Of a DNA stretch of 64,000 nt, positions 54,210 through 63,533 are shown one piece after another; the first letter of the stretch is position 1, and each line of letters begins with the position of its first letter. The DNA lies in NCBI GenBank assembly GCA_021323755.1, contig JAJPKJ010000048.1, positions 1 through 64,000 of the forward strand. Direction: 5' to 3'. The notes below the pieces were generated by a model. The model searched no databases. It was not told the origin of the DNA and was given only the letters and a program-made list of their open reading frames with translations. The stretch is from Chitinophagales bacterium (GTDB taxonomy: Bacteria; Bacteroidota; Bacteroidia; Chitinophagales; Chitinophagaceae). A program made the position numbers and the translations under genes.

Positions 54210-55226
54210 ATGCGCGCACTAGTCTGTGAATCGCCAGGATTCCTAGAATACAAAGAGATAAATGCGCCGGCATTAAAACCTGGTCATGCAATAATAAGAA
54301 TAAAACGTATTGGCATATGCGGAACAGACCTCCATGCATACGAAGGCACTCAACCTTATTTTAATTATCCGAGGATTTTAGGCCATGAATTATCCGGCGA
54401 CCTGATTGAATCAGATAATGCCAATGGTCTTGTTCCCGGGGAAAAAGTTACCGTCATCCCTTATTTTAATTGCGGCATTTGTATTGCATGCAGAAATGGA
54501 AAACCCAACTGTTGTACTGGTCTAAAAGTCTGTGGCGTGCATGTTGATGGCGGCATGGTTGATTATCTTGCTGTGCCATCTTATTCAATAATCCACAATA
54601 ACGGATTAAATTATGATGAGTTGGCATTGATAGAACCATTGGCCATTGGGGCGCATGGCGTGCGACGAGCGGAAATCAAAAAAGATGAATTCGTGCTGAT
54701 TATTGGTGCTGGGCCAATCGGGGTGGGGACGATGGAATTTGCCCGTATTGCGGGTGCGCAGGTGATTGCGATGGATATCAATGAATCAAGATTACAATTC
54801 TGTAAAAATAAATTGAACCTGGAGCATATTATTAATCCATCACATGATAATATTGTTGAACGATTAATGGAAATTACAAAGAATGATATGCCAACAGTTG
54901 TGATAGATGCAACAGGAAATCGAAAAGCGATAAATAATGCATTGTCTTATTTATCCCATGGCGGAAGATTTGTATTGATCGGATTACAAAAAGAAGAAAT
55001 CATTTTCAGTCACCCGGAATTTCACAAACGCGAAACATCATTGATGAGTAGCCGAAATGCAACGAGAAAAGATTTTGAATACGTTCTGGATTGCATGAAA
55101 AAAAAGCTCATTGATCCATCGACATATATTACGCACAGAGTAAAATTCGAAGAGGTAAAAAATGAAATTAAAAGCTGGCTCGATCCGGCTAACGGAGTGG
55201 TCAAAGCGCTAGTGGATATGGAGTAG
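54210..55226 (+). CDS. Zinc-dependent medium-chain dehydrogenase
   Basis: A 338-residue MDR-family polyol or sugar-acid dehydrogenase. Catalytic zinc ligands lie in GICGTDLHAYEG and GHELSGDLIE; structural zinc Cys in NCGICIACRNGKPNCC; the cofactor loop is VLIIGAGPIGVGTMEFA with D/E at MDINESRLQF. Relatives include L-galactonate and L-threonate/sorbitol dehydrogenases. It is last in the cluster, 40 bp after the UxaA-type gene, so it may oxidise a related sugar acid or an alternative substrate entering the same route. Confidence 0.9.
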   Translation: MRALVCESPGFLEYKEINAPALKPGHAIIRIKRIGICGTDLHAYEGTQPYFNYPRILGHELSGDLIESDNANGLVPGEKVTVIPYFNCGICIACRNGKPNCCTGLKVCGVHVDGGMVDYLAVPSYSIIHNNGLNYDELALIEPLAIGAHGVRRAEIKKDEFVLIIGAGPIGVGTMEFARIAGAQVIAMDINESRLQFCKNKLNLEHIINPSHDNIVERLMEITKNDMPTVVIDATGNRKAINNALSYLSHGGRFVLIGLQKEEIIFSHPEFHKRETSLMSSRNATRKDFEYVLDCMKKKLIDPSTYITHRVKFEEVKNEIKSWLDPANGVVKALVDME

Positions 55227-55256
55227 GAAATAGGTATCCTTAACAAAAAAAATAAT

Positions 55257-55760
55257 ATGATAACACAAACACAAAATTCAACGCCATCTCAAAAGGAAAT
55301 TTTTATTAAGATGGTCCTGTCCGCATGGGAAACGCAAAATAGTCGTCTTGATAAATTACTTTCAAAATTGTCTGATGAACAACTGGTTGCGGAAGTAACG
55401 CCCGGGCGAAATAGCGGCGTTTACCTTTTAGGGCATCTAGTTGCCATTAACGATGCAATGATCCCTTTGCTTGGTTTTGGTGATAGATTATACCCTCAGT
55501 TGGAGAATATTTTTATTTCCAATCCGGACAAATCAGTATTTGAAAAACCTGCAATTGCTGATTTAAAGAAATATTGGGTTGAAGTAAATGCAGAACTTAG
55601 CCGGCACATCAGTATTATGCACCCAGACGAATGGTTCACCCGGCATAATTCAGTAAGCGACGAAGATTTTGCCAAAGAGCCACACCGAAATAAATTGAAT
55701 ATCCTTATTAATCGGGCAAATCATCAGAGCTATCATTTAGGGCAACTCGCTTTTCTATAA
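55257..55760 (+). CDS. DinB-superfamily protein
   Basis: A 167-residue cytoplasmic four-helix protein. VLSAWETQNSRLDKLLSKLS, VYLLGHLVAINDAMIPLLGF (metal His) and INRANHQSYHLGQLAFL (H-x3-H pair) fit the DinB/YfiT fold. It is unlike the exported DinB protein at 51876 beyond the fold. It lies 31 bp after the medium-chain dehydrogenase and may belong to the same transcript. Function unknown. Confidence 0.85.
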   Translation: MITQTQNSTPSQKEIFIKMVLSAWETQNSRLDKLLSKLSDEQLVAEVTPGRNSGVYLLGHLVAINDAMIPLLGFGDRLYPQLENIFISNPDKSVFEKPAIADLKKYWVEVNAELSRHISIMHPDEWFTRHNSVSDEDFAKEPHRNKLNILINRANHQSYHLGQLAFL

Positions 55761-55806
55761 TATTTTTCTATTAAATAAATGGCAATAATTAACGGGCTAT
55801 TAAATG

Positions 55807-55832
55807 AAAAAACCACGCCGAAGCGTGGTTTT
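55807..55832. terminator. Bidirectional terminator between DinB gene and tRNA-Glu
   Basis: Perfect 10-bp stem AAAACCACGC / GCGTGGTTTT. On the minus strand the loop is a stable C(UUCG)G tetraloop directly after the tRNA; on the plus strand it ends the DinB transcript. Confidence 0.85.
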
Positions 55833-55833
55833 G

Positions 55834-55905
55834 TACCGCGTAGGGGAATCGAACCCCTCATTCGTCCGTGAAAGGGACGCGTCTTAACCGATTGACCAAC
55901 GCGGC
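55834..55905 (-). tRNA. tRNA-Glu (TTC)
   Basis: Full cloverleaf on the minus strand: acceptor GCCGCGT / ACGCGGT, anticodon arm CGTCC-CTTTCAC-GGACG with anticodon TTC, T arm with GTTCGATTC. CCA is not encoded. Confidence 0.95.
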
Positions 55906-55947
55906 GTTTTGCGCAGTTGCCTTGGCGTTTTTTTCGCGAAAGGAGTG

Positions 55948-55979
55948 CAAAGATATAGGCACAGCTAAAATTTGCCAAA
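55948..55979 (-). promoter_or_regulatory. Promoter of tRNA-Glu
   Basis: On the minus strand TTTG (55979-55976), a 20-bp spacer, then TATCTTTG (55955-55948), 42 bp before the tRNA 5' end. Same spacer as the tRNA-fMet promoter. Confidence 0.7.
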
Positions 55980-56022
55980 AGTTTCTCATAGTTATCCCCC
56001 AATAGTTGCAGGTAACTGGTTA

Positions 56023-56064
56023 CCATTCAATTCTAAATTCTCAATCCTAACTTCTAAATTCTTT
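56023..56064. repeat. Heptad tract before gapA
   Basis: CCATTCA, ATTCTAA, ATTCTCA, ATCCTAA, CTTCTAA, ATTCTTT: six units in phase, ending about 42 bp before the gapA ATG. A -7-like TAACTTCG with GCGTCC follows at 56067. Confidence 0.6.
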
Positions 56065-56106
56065 CTTAACTTCGCGTCCTTAATTTAAAATCAAATTTGT
56101 TAAACT

Positions 56107-57120
56107 ATGAGCACAGTTAAAGTTGCAATTAATGGTTTCGGACGAATTGGCCGTTTGGTTTACCGCCAGATCTATAAAATGGATGGCATTGATGTGGTTG
56201 CTATTAATGATTTAACGAGCCCTAAAATGCTAGCGCATCTATTAAAGTACGACAGCGCACACGGACGTTTTGATGCTGAAGTAAAATCTACAGAAAATTC
56301 AATTCTTGTTAATGGGGAAGAAATAAAGATATACGCTCAAAAAAATCCTGCAGAAATTCCCTGGAAACAACATGATGTCGATGTTGTTTTGGAATGCACT
56401 GGCTTTTTTACCGATAAAGCAAAGGCAGAATTGCATTTAGCTGCTGGCGCAAAACGCGTGGTTATATCTGCTCCGGCTACAGGTGAAATGAAAACAATCG
56501 TTTTCAACGTTAATCACCTCACGCTTGATGGTAGCGAAACAGTTATCAGTTGCGCTTCCTGCACAACAAATTGTCTTGCACCAATGGCGGACACCCTCGA
56601 TAAGGTTTTCGGGATTGAAATGGGATTAATGACTACCGTTCATGCATATACAAACGATCAAAACACCCAGGACGCTCCTCATCCAAAAGGTGATCTAAGA
56701 AGAGCGCGCGCAGCTGCACAGAATATTGTTCCGAACAGTACCGGTGCTGCAAAAGCCATCGGTCTAGTTCTTCCAGGTTTAAAAGGGAAATTAGATGGAA
56801 CTGCCCAGCGTGTTCCAACATTAACGGGTTCGCTTACAGAACTTACAACCATCTTAAAGAAAAAAGTAACTGTTGAAGAAGTGAATGGCGCGATGAAGGC
56901 CGCAGCCAACGAAAGTTTCGGCTACACAGAAGATGAAATCGTGAGCAGCGATATTATAGGAATGAACTATGGTTCTTTATTTGATAGCACACAAACAAAA
57001 GTATTGACCATCGGCGATAAACAATTGGTTAAAACAGTTAGCTGGTACGATAATGAAATGAGTTATGTAAGCCAATTGGTGCGTAGCGTAATCTATTTTG
57101 CAAAGCTGATAAGCAAATAA
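56107..57120 (+). CDS. gapA: Glyceraldehyde-3-phosphate dehydrogenase, type I
   Basis: A 337-residue glycolytic enzyme. The Rossmann N terminus is [20 protein letters not shown], followed by [20 protein letters not shown] (Asp after beta-2, NAD-type) and the catalytic [12 protein letters not shown] (C152). Other family blocks are [20 protein letters not shown] and [17 protein letters not shown]. pgk follows 131 bp downstream, a normal glycolytic pairing. Confidence 0.97.
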   Translation: MSTVKVAINGFGRIGRLVYRQIYKMDGIDVVAINDLTSPKMLAHLLKYDSAHGRFDAEVKSTENSILVNGEEIKIYAQKNPAEIPWKQHDVDVVLECTGFFTDKAKAELHLAAGAKRVVISAPATGEMKTIVFNVNHLTLDGSETVISCASCTTNCLAPMADTLDKVFGIEMGLMTTVHAYTNDQNTQDAPHPKGDLRRARAAAQNIVPNSTGAAKAIGLVLPGLKGKLDGTAQRVPTLTGSLTELTTILKKKVTVEEVNGAMKAAANESFGYTEDEIVSSDIIGMNYGSLFDSTQTKVLTIGDKQLVKTVSWYDNEMSYVSQLVRSVIYFAKLISK

Positions 57121-57183
57121 GAAATTGCCGTAAAGCATCGTTGGTTCGCACCCTTATACAGCACATCATTATTGTACGAAGTA

Positions 57184-57246
57184 AAAAATCAAAAGTAAAA
57201 ATTAAAAAAACAGGTCTTAGCTTTTTAATTTTTACTTTTTAATTCA
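57184..57246. repeat. Heptad-built 18-bp inverted repeat before pgk
   Basis: AAAAGTAAAAATTAAAAA (57191-57208) and TTTTTAATTTTTACTTTT (57222-57239) are perfect complements around a 13-base loop. The whole block also divides into nine 7-bp units from 57184 (AAAAATC, AAAAGTA, AAAATTA ... TAATTTT, TACTTTT, TAATTCA). It ends 5 bp before the pgk ATG, so a strong AT hairpin sits in the 5' leader or acts as an attenuator. Confidence 0.75.
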
Positions 57247-57251
57247 CCAAC

Positions 57252-58445
57252 ATGAGCAAATTCGCTGATTATAATTTTTCTGGACAAAAAGCACTAGTGC
57301 GCGTTGATTATAACGTTCCACTAAATGATAAATTCGAAATTACAGACGACACCAGGATGCGCGCAACTGTTCCCACCATCAAAAAGATCCTTAATGATGG
57401 GGGGAGTGCTATTTTAATGTCTCATCTTGGTCGGCCAAAAGGCGGACCGGAAGATAAGTTTTCATTAAAGCATTTGATAAAGCATTTAAGCGAATTATTA
57501 GGTTCGCCGGTTCTATTTGCCAATGATTGCATTGGAGAGCAGGCACATCTTACAGCAAATATGCTCCGACCAGGCGAAGTTTTATTATTAGAGAATTTGC
57601 GTTTTTATAAAGAAGAAGAAAAAGGTGACGTTGCCTTCGCGAAGAAATTATCAACGCTTGGTGATGTTTATGTAAATGATGCATTCGGAACTGCGCATCG
57701 CGCGCATGCTTCAACGGCAGTAATCGCTCAATTTTTTCCGCCCGATAAAAGAATGTTTGGATTATTAATGGAAAGCGAAGTCAGCAGTGCTGAAAAAGTT
57801 TTGCATCAATCACAAAGACCATTTGTAGCGATCATTGGCGGAGCAAAGGTGTCGGACAAAATATTAATCATTGAAAATTTGCTTGATCGTGCAACAGATA
57901 TTATTATCGGCGGTGGTATGGCCTATACATTTATGAAAGCAATGGGCGGAAAGATAGGCAATTCATTATGTGAAGAAGATAGATTGGGAACTGCTAATGA
58001 ATTATTGAAAAAGGCAGCAGAAAAAAATGTATCCATTCACCTGCCATCGGATTCCGTAATTGCAGATAAGTTTGATGCTAATGCAAATGATTCAACAGCG
58101 CCAAGCAATAATATTCCTGACGGATGGATGGGATTGGACATTGGTGAAAATGCCTGCGAGCAATTCAGTAATGTCATTAGAAATTCAAAAACCATATTAT
58201 GGAATGGACCAATGGGCGTCTTCGAAATGCAAAAATTTCAACACGGAACAAAAGCCATTGCCATGGCCATTGCTGCATCCACGCAAAATGGGGCCTACTC
58301 ATTAGTAGGGGGTGGCGATAGTGTTGCCGCAGTTAATCAATTTGGATTCGCCGATAAAGTGAGTTATGTTTCCACCGGCGGCGGCGCCATGCTGGAATAT
58401 TTTGAAGGAAAAGAATTGCCTGGCATTGCTGCGATCAAAGGCTAA
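57252..58445 (+). CDS. pgk: Phosphoglycerate kinase
   Basis: A 397-residue two-lobe kinase that makes ATP from 1,3-bisphosphoglycerate. Motifs: [50 protein letters not shown] (signature), [21 protein letters not shown] and [10 protein letters not shown] with the C-terminal [20 protein letters not shown]. Length is standard. The 5' leader holds the large hairpin described at 57184. The next gene starts 10 bp on. Confidence 0.97.
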   Translation: MSKFADYNFSGQKALVRVDYNVPLNDKFEITDDTRMRATVPTIKKILNDGGSAILMSHLGRPKGGPEDKFSLKHLIKHLSELLGSPVLFANDCIGEQAHLTANMLRPGEVLLLENLRFYKEEEKGDVAFAKKLSTLGDVYVNDAFGTAHRAHASTAVIAQFFPPDKRMFGLLMESEVSSAEKVLHQSQRPFVAIIGGAKVSDKILIIENLLDRATDIIIGGGMAYTFMKAMGGKIGNSLCEEDRLGTANELLKKAAEKNVSIHLPSDSVIADKFDANANDSTAPSNNIPDGWMGLDIGENACEQFSNVIRNSKTILWNGPMGVFEMQKFQHGTKAIAMAIAASTQNGAYSLVGGGDSVAAVNQFGFADKVSYVSTGGGAMLEYFEGKELPGIAAIKG

Positions 58446-58454
58446 ATTTTTTTT

Positions 58455-59129
58455 ATGAAATATTATAAATCGGCTCCCGCCTGTTTGATTTTTTTCTTTT
58501 TGGTTCTTATTAATCATATTTCTGCACAGGTACCGGTTAGGTTTGAACCTCATCATCGGGTAGTCTTGGAGAATGAATACGTCAGATTGATTGATGTTCA
58601 TATTCTTCCACATGATACAACAAAGACGCATATCCACGCTGAGGCTTCGGTTATTGTTTTTCTCAGTAACGCAAAGATCGGAACACAAATAGTAGGTGAC
58701 AGCCCCGTGATTGCTGACGTAAAGCCTGCACAAATAGGTTATGCTGAATATGATGAGAAACCAATTACACATAAAGTTTGGAATCAGGGCGATTCACTAT
58801 TTCATGTAATGGATATTGAACTGCTGAAAAAAAATCCTTCGAATGATAGTTGTGCCGTTTTATCGGAGAACGGCTTTGAATTAAAACGAACCCAAAAATT
58901 AGTTCGTGTTTATAATCTGCACCTCGTTCCTGGTAAAAAATACCAGATCGGAAAATCAAGCTGCGCACACCTTTTGATTAATGTGTCCGGATACAGCAAT
59001 GCGTTTTCTTCAAACGTAATCCATTCTTTAGCACCCGAAACTTTTATTTTTTTTCCACCACAGCGTATTGTCGAGATCACCGACAATACAAAAGACAATG
59101 CAGAATGTGTACTGCTAGAATTCAAATAG
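58455..59129 (+). CDS. Exported cupin-like protein
   Basis: A 224-residue protein with a signal peptide (about 1-25, ending HISAQ). It has two cupin-like halves: HHRVVLENEYVRLIDVHILP with THIHAEASVIVFLS (paired His), and LVRVYNLHLVPGKKYQIGKS with a similar strand pattern. Metal-binding His in the first half look intact; the second is degenerate. It lies 9 bp after pgk and may be cotranscribed, although it is envelope-located and has no evident link to glycolysis. Function unknown. Confidence 0.7.
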   Translation: MKYYKSAPACLIFFFLVLINHISAQVPVRFEPHHRVVLENEYVRLIDVHILPHDTTKTHIHAEASVIVFLSNAKIGTQIVGDSPVIADVKPAQIGYAEYDEKPITHKVWNQGDSLFHVMDIELLKKNPSNDSCAVLSENGFELKRTQKLVRVYNLHLVPGKKYQIGKSSCAHLLINVSGYSNAFSSNVIHSLAPETFIFFPPQRIVEITDNTKDNAECVLLEFK

Positions 59130-59145
59130 TTAGGTTTCTCATTTT

Positions 59146-61611
59146 CTATTTTTCTGCAGGAAGTTTTGATTTAATATAATCTGCCTGTTCTGTTGAGCCT
59201 GCGGCTTGTTTTTTCTGCATCAGGTCTTTTAAGGCATCATTTATTTCAGGATCAGTGAAAGAATGAAATTGCTGCGGAATATCGCCTCTTATTTTCACCA
59301 ACAGGTCAACTCCTTTTTTAACTTTATCCGTACTTTTTACATTTGCTAAAAAATGCGCAAAGGGTTTTATAGAAAAAAATTGTTCGTTGCCAAATTGCAG
59401 GCTTGCGTAATTATCAAAGATCGCATCAAATTTTGATTCGTCGCTATTGCTCAGAATGGCATATTTCAATTCACCTTTTGCAGGAGCAGATGATAATTTT
59501 TTTGTTTGTTCAATGGCTGCTACGGAATCTAATTTACTTAATGCTATTAATGCATCTCCGGCAACCATGTAGGAAGAATCGTTGATGGAGTTGAGAAATA
59601 ATTCTCTATAGCTGGGGTTTTTATAATTTCCCAGGATTTGTATTGCGCGAGCTTTCAGTGGTTTGTATTTTTCGTTTTTAGCGATATTCAGAATCTCCGT
59701 TTCCAGCGCAGTTTTCACGGTGTCATTATCTGTATGAATTTCCTCAAGTGCTGTACTTTTTATTCTCCATAATTTATCATGCAAACATTCCTTAAGAAAA
59801 TTCAATGCTTTTGGTTCTGTTTGATGTTGTAATGCAAATATCAATGCTTCTCTTCTGTCGACAAATAGACCGGCATGATGATATTGATAAATAAATTCAT
59901 CCAATGTTTTGTGATCGTTTTTTTCGCAGAGTAATATTTTGTCGCCATCAACATTGATAAGATCAGGTTTTGTATTTGCCGAAAATGAAAATGTGTCTGT
60001 TGCATCATTCAACCAGACATGATATCGCTTTTTGTTTCCGTTTTCATAAACATCAATCGCAAAAGGAAGCTTAAATGCTTTTGCAGCCTGCGTTTGCGTG
60101 ATGAAGACTTTTGCTGTTTTATTTGCAGCATCATAACTATAACTGATATCCAATTTCGGGTGACCGACACCGTAATACCATTGATTCCAAAACCAGTTCA
60201 TATCCTTTCCAGTCACTTCTTCAAATGCCAACCGAAGATCCTGCGCTTCTCCATTATTGAACTTATGTGTGTTGAGATATAATTTCAGTGATTTTGTAAA
60301 AGCGCTGTCACCGACATAGTTGCGCAGCATGTGTAAGATTCGTCCGCCCTTTGCATAACTGACTGCGTCGAAAACATCATCTTTGTCGTAATAATGAAAA
60401 CGAACCAACGATTTTAAAGTATCATCGGGGTTACTCAAATAATTTCTCATTGCCCGATTATTGTACCCGTCAGCATCATCTTTGCCATATTTATATTCAC
60501 GCCAGAGCGTTTCGCCATAATCGGCAAATGACTCATTGAGGGTGACATTCGGCCAACTTTCGCAGGTAACATAATCGCCAAACCATTGATGAAATAATTC
60601 ATGTGCAATCGTTTCTTCCTGGGGATTTCCATCCGCGAGTTCTCTTGCATCTTGTTCAATAAAATCTCCATGCAGCGTATTACTGGTGTTTTCCATCGAA
60701 AAACTTTCATTGTCCACACCAACGATCTGTACATATTTCGGCCATGGATAATCAACACCAGTAACTTTTGAATAAAATGCAATCATCTCCGGAGTTAATC
60801 CGAATATCCTTCTTGCAACATTGGCATATTTCTTTTCTACATAATAGCTCACTTCTTTGCCGTGATAGCTATCTTTTATTACGGCATAATCACCTACTCC
60901 CATAAAAAATAAATAAGGCTTGTTAGGCAGATCCATTTTCCAGGTATCGGTGCGCGTTCCGTCTGTATTGCTCTTTTGATTCACCAACAAACCATTACTC
61001 ATCGTTTTATATTTGACGGGAACGGTCATCCTTATTTCCTGCGTTGTGGTTTGATTGGGTTTATCAATCGTTGGCAACCATGCTGAATTGAATTCGCTTT
61101 CACCCTGTGTCCAGATTTGCGTTGATTTATTTTTTTCAGTTCCTCTGGGATTAATAAAATACAATCCTTTCGCGCCTACAATGGAGTTGGCTTCCAGCTT
61201 GCGTTCATCAGGTTTTGAAATATAATCTATGAATATGACATAGTTTTCATTTGCCTTATAAGTTTTGTCGAGATTAATGCGAACATTAGCATTATCGTAA
61301 GAATATTTCAGTGGAATATTCTTACCGTTTTCAACAACGGATATTTCATTAAAGGTTATTCCTTTTGCATCGAGATTTAATGAATCTGTGGGGTAAAAAT
61401 GCGGATGTATTGTTATCCATTCTTTTCCATACATCCAGGATTTATTAAAATCAAATTTCACCTCCAATTTGGTATGAACAAGATCGTTGATCTTTGTTGC
61501 AGACGGGCGGTAAATTTTTTTCCAAGGCTCTTCCTTTTTTATGGTATCAGTTGCTTGCGAAAAAACACTCATGGCACTTAATATGCAAGCGCAGAATAGA
61601 AGATTTCTCAT
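59146..61611 (-). CDS. M1-family metallopeptidase (aminopeptidase N-like)
   Basis: An 821-residue exported peptidase; start 61611 gives the signal (MRNLLFCACILSAMSVFSQA), while the frame to 61686 overlaps the next gene's region. The zinc site is HELFHQWFGDYVTCESWPNV followed by TLNES (HExxH-18-E), with SMENTSN upstream as the exopeptidase GAMEN equivalent (SMEN). The N-terminal beta domain precedes it, and a HEAT-like helical domain (about 620-820) follows. It trims N-terminal residues from peptides in the periplasm. Confidence 0.93.
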   Translation of the reverse strand: MRNLLFCACILSAMSVFSQATDTIKKEEPWKKIYRPSATKINDLVHTKLEVKFDFNKSWMYGKEWITIHPHFYPTDSLNLDAKGITFNEISVVENGKNIPLKYSYDNANVRINLDKTYKANENYVIFIDYISKPDERKLEANSIVGAKGLYFINPRGTEKNKSTQIWTQGESEFNSAWLPTIDKPNQTTTQEIRMTVPVKYKTMSNGLLVNQKSNTDGTRTDTWKMDLPNKPYLFFMGVGDYAVIKDSYHGKEVSYYVEKKYANVARRIFGLTPEMIAFYSKVTGVDYPWPKYVQIVGVDNESFSMENTSNTLHGDFIEQDARELADGNPQEETIAHELFHQWFGDYVTCESWPNVTLNESFADYGETLWREYKYGKDDADGYNNRAMRNYLSNPDDTLKSLVRFHYYDKDDVFDAVSYAKGGRILHMLRNYVGDSAFTKSLKLYLNTHKFNNGEAQDLRLAFEEVTGKDMNWFWNQWYYGVGHPKLDISYSYDAANKTAKVFITQTQAAKAFKLPFAIDVYENGNKKRYHVWLNDATDTFSFSANTKPDLINVDGDKILLCEKNDHKTLDEFIYQYHHAGLFVDRREALIFALQHQTEPKALNFLKECLHDKLWRIKSTALEEIHTDNDTVKTALETEILNIAKNEKYKPLKARAIQILGNYKNPSYRELFLNSINDSSYMVAGDALIALSKLDSVAAIEQTKKLSSAPAKGELKYAILSNSDESKFDAIFDNYASLQFGNEQFFSIKPFAHFLANVKSTDKVKKGVDLLVKIRGDIPQQFHSFTDPEINDALKDLMQKKQAAGSTEQADYIKSKLPAEK

Positions 61612-61682
61612 TTTGGTATTTTTATAAGTAGTTAGGAAATCAGGCCGGAAAGCAAATGTATTTGAAATACGAACAACAATGC

Positions 61683-63038
61683 TCAATATTTAAAAACCTT
61701 TCCATTCACCATTACTTCTTGGGTAGCTTCATCAAATGTTGCTTTATAACCGGTGCGAACAGAAGCGTTGGTCATTATGGTGGCAATGGAGTGTGAGTAA
61801 CCGGCTTCCACCGGTGCATTCGGTTGCTTGCGGCTTCGCACACATTCCATCCAATTACGCACATGGTTCGAAGTTAGTAAATCGCCGCCGGTATTCGCAG
61901 ATGCAACCACTTTCTCTTCCATATCCGACAAGCTCATTTCTGGTAATAAATTTGGTTTCATTCCCATTGCTGCAGCTTCTTTTTCATGTAGTCCTCCGCG
62001 GGGAGAAATCTTATTGGTAATAAGATTTAATTCTCCGCCGTTGGAATAATAAATTTCTGATGGGTTTTCGTCACCATTATGCATGCGTGAAGAAAAAATG
62101 ACCTGGAAGTTTTTTTCGTTACTGTCATCACCGTATTCAAACACGGCAGCCGTTGTATCCCAATTTTGTCTGCCGTCTTTCCACACATATACACCACCGT
62201 TAGCGACAACGCTACGGGGATGCTTTAATCCGCTGAACCAATGTACCGTATCGATCTGGTGGCTCATCCATTGTCCCGGCATGCCCGATGAATAGGGCCA
62301 GAACAAACGGAATTCAAGATAATGTCTTGCATTGAAAGGTTCGTAAGGTCGGTTCAATAAAAATCTTTTCCAGTCTGTGTCTTCCTCTTTCAATTGCGGA
62401 ACCAATGCAGTTCTCCGCCATCTACCAGGCTGGTTCACATTCCAGGTTAGCTCGACCATAGTAACGTTTCCGAATTTTCCAGACTGAACAAATGCTGCAG
62501 CCGCTTTATAATTTGCACCACTTCTTCTCTGTGAACCGATCTGTACAATTTTATTTGATTCTCTCACCGCTCTTAGGGCAGCGCGATTATCTTCCATCGT
62601 TTCTGCAAATGGTTTTTCTGCATATACATCGCAACCTCCTTTCACTGCTTCAATAGTATGCAATGCATGTTGAAAATCTGCAGTGCTCATAAAAACAGCA
62701 TCTACCATTTTGGATGAGTATAATTCTTCATTATTGCGAAATCCGGTTATATCGTGTTGCATTTTTTCTTTCCAAAATGCAGATCCTTCGTCTCTTCTTT
62801 TTTTCCAAATGTCGGATACAGCAACAATATCAAAATTCAATTCTTTATAATGATTCATAAAACTCGGAGCATGTGAACTGCGATGGCGATCGGAAAATCC
62901 AACTACGCCAACACGCACCCGATCATTAGCGCCGATAATGTTACGATAGTTCTTTGCACTTAAACTTAAAGCGCCCAGGTAAGTGCCTGCGCCGGCTACA
63001 GCGCCTTTCTTAATGAATTCCCTGCGAGAATTTTTCAT
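61683..63038 (-). CDS. Tat-exported Gfo/Idh/MocA oxidoreductase
   Basis: A 451-residue protein. The N terminus has a twin-arginine signal (NSRREFIKKGAVAGAGTYLG). The Rossmann part is RVRVGVVGFSDRHRSSHAPS, with VDAVFMSTADFQHALHTIEA and CDVYAEKPFAETMEDNRAAL (the EKP motif). The C-terminal dehydrogenase domain has MPGQWMSHQIDTVHWFSGLK (catalytic His region). It is expected to be exported folded with its bound nucleotide and act on a sugar or glycan. It is on the same strand as the M1 peptidase and the cupin. Confidence 0.92.
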   Translation of the reverse strand: MKNSRREFIKKGAVAGAGTYLGALSLSAKNYRNIIGANDRVRVGVVGFSDRHRSSHAPSFMNHYKELNFDIVAVSDIWKKRRDEGSAFWKEKMQHDITGFRNNEELYSSKMVDAVFMSTADFQHALHTIEAVKGGCDVYAEKPFAETMEDNRAALRAVRESNKIVQIGSQRRSGANYKAAAAFVQSGKFGNVTMVELTWNVNQPGRWRRTALVPQLKEEDTDWKRFLLNRPYEPFNARHYLEFRLFWPYSSGMPGQWMSHQIDTVHWFSGLKHPRSVVANGGVYVWKDGRQNWDTTAAVFEYGDDSNEKNFQVIFSSRMHNGDENPSEIYYSNGGELNLITNKISPRGGLHEKEAAAMGMKPNLLPEMSLSDMEEKVVASANTGGDLLTSNHVRNWMECVRSRKQPNAPVEAGYSHSIATIMTNASVRTGYKATFDEATQEVMVNGKVFKY

Positions 63039-63110
63039 GACAATATTTTTTGAATTTCTGATTTTAGTTCGCTATTGACTGCAGCCAATAGCCATAGCAG
63101 ATAAAAAAAA

Positions 63111-63440
63111 CTATTTCTCTCCGCTGGATGGTCCGTAAAAAAATACCCAGGTTAGCAGATCTTCCGTAAAGCTAATGAAACGATGTTCAGCATGCGCGGG
63201 AACGAATAAAAAATCTCCTTGCTTGAATGATACACTTCTTCCTTCGCAGTAGAAATTGCCTTCGCCGGAAATAATAATATACACTTCGTCTTTGTCGTGT
63301 GGCTGCTGTTTGTCGGTTTTATCCGGACGATAAACTTCAACTTCCAGCGTTCCATGCTTGAAAAGCGAAATAAATTCGTTTCCAGATTCTTTCAATTTCT
63401 GCAAAGCCTCGACAGCTGAAATTTTTATGTCGTTACTCAT
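63111..63440 (-). CDS. Small cupin-domain protein
   Basis: A 109-residue single cupin: HGTLEVEVYRPDKTDKQQPH, DEVYIIISGEGNFYCEGRSV (first motif) and GDFLFVPAHAEHRFISF (second motif with conserved His). Cytoplasmic. It lies 72 bp upstream of the oxidoreductase on the same strand. Such cupins may be sugar-phosphate isomerases or metal-dependent regulators; function not assigned. Confidence 0.85.
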   Translation of the reverse strand: MSNDIKISAVEALQKLKESGNEFISLFKHGTLEVEVYRPDKTDKQQPHDKDEVYIIISGEGNFYCEGRSVSFKQGDFLFVPAHAEHRFISFTEDLLTWVFFYGPSSGEK

Positions 63441-63441
63441 T

Positions 63442-63476
63442 TGGTGAATAATGAATGGTGAGTGGTGAGTTATATC
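63442..63476. repeat. Heptad tract before cupin gene
   Basis: On the plus strand TGGTGAA, TAATGAA, TGGTGAG, TGGTGAG, TTATATC. The tract begins 1 bp upstream of the cupin ATG (minus strand, at 63440). Confidence 0.6.
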
Positions 63477-63533
63477 TTCAATAATTAATTAAACCGCCAG
63501 CTAATTATCACTCGCTTCTTACCTATATTTTAA

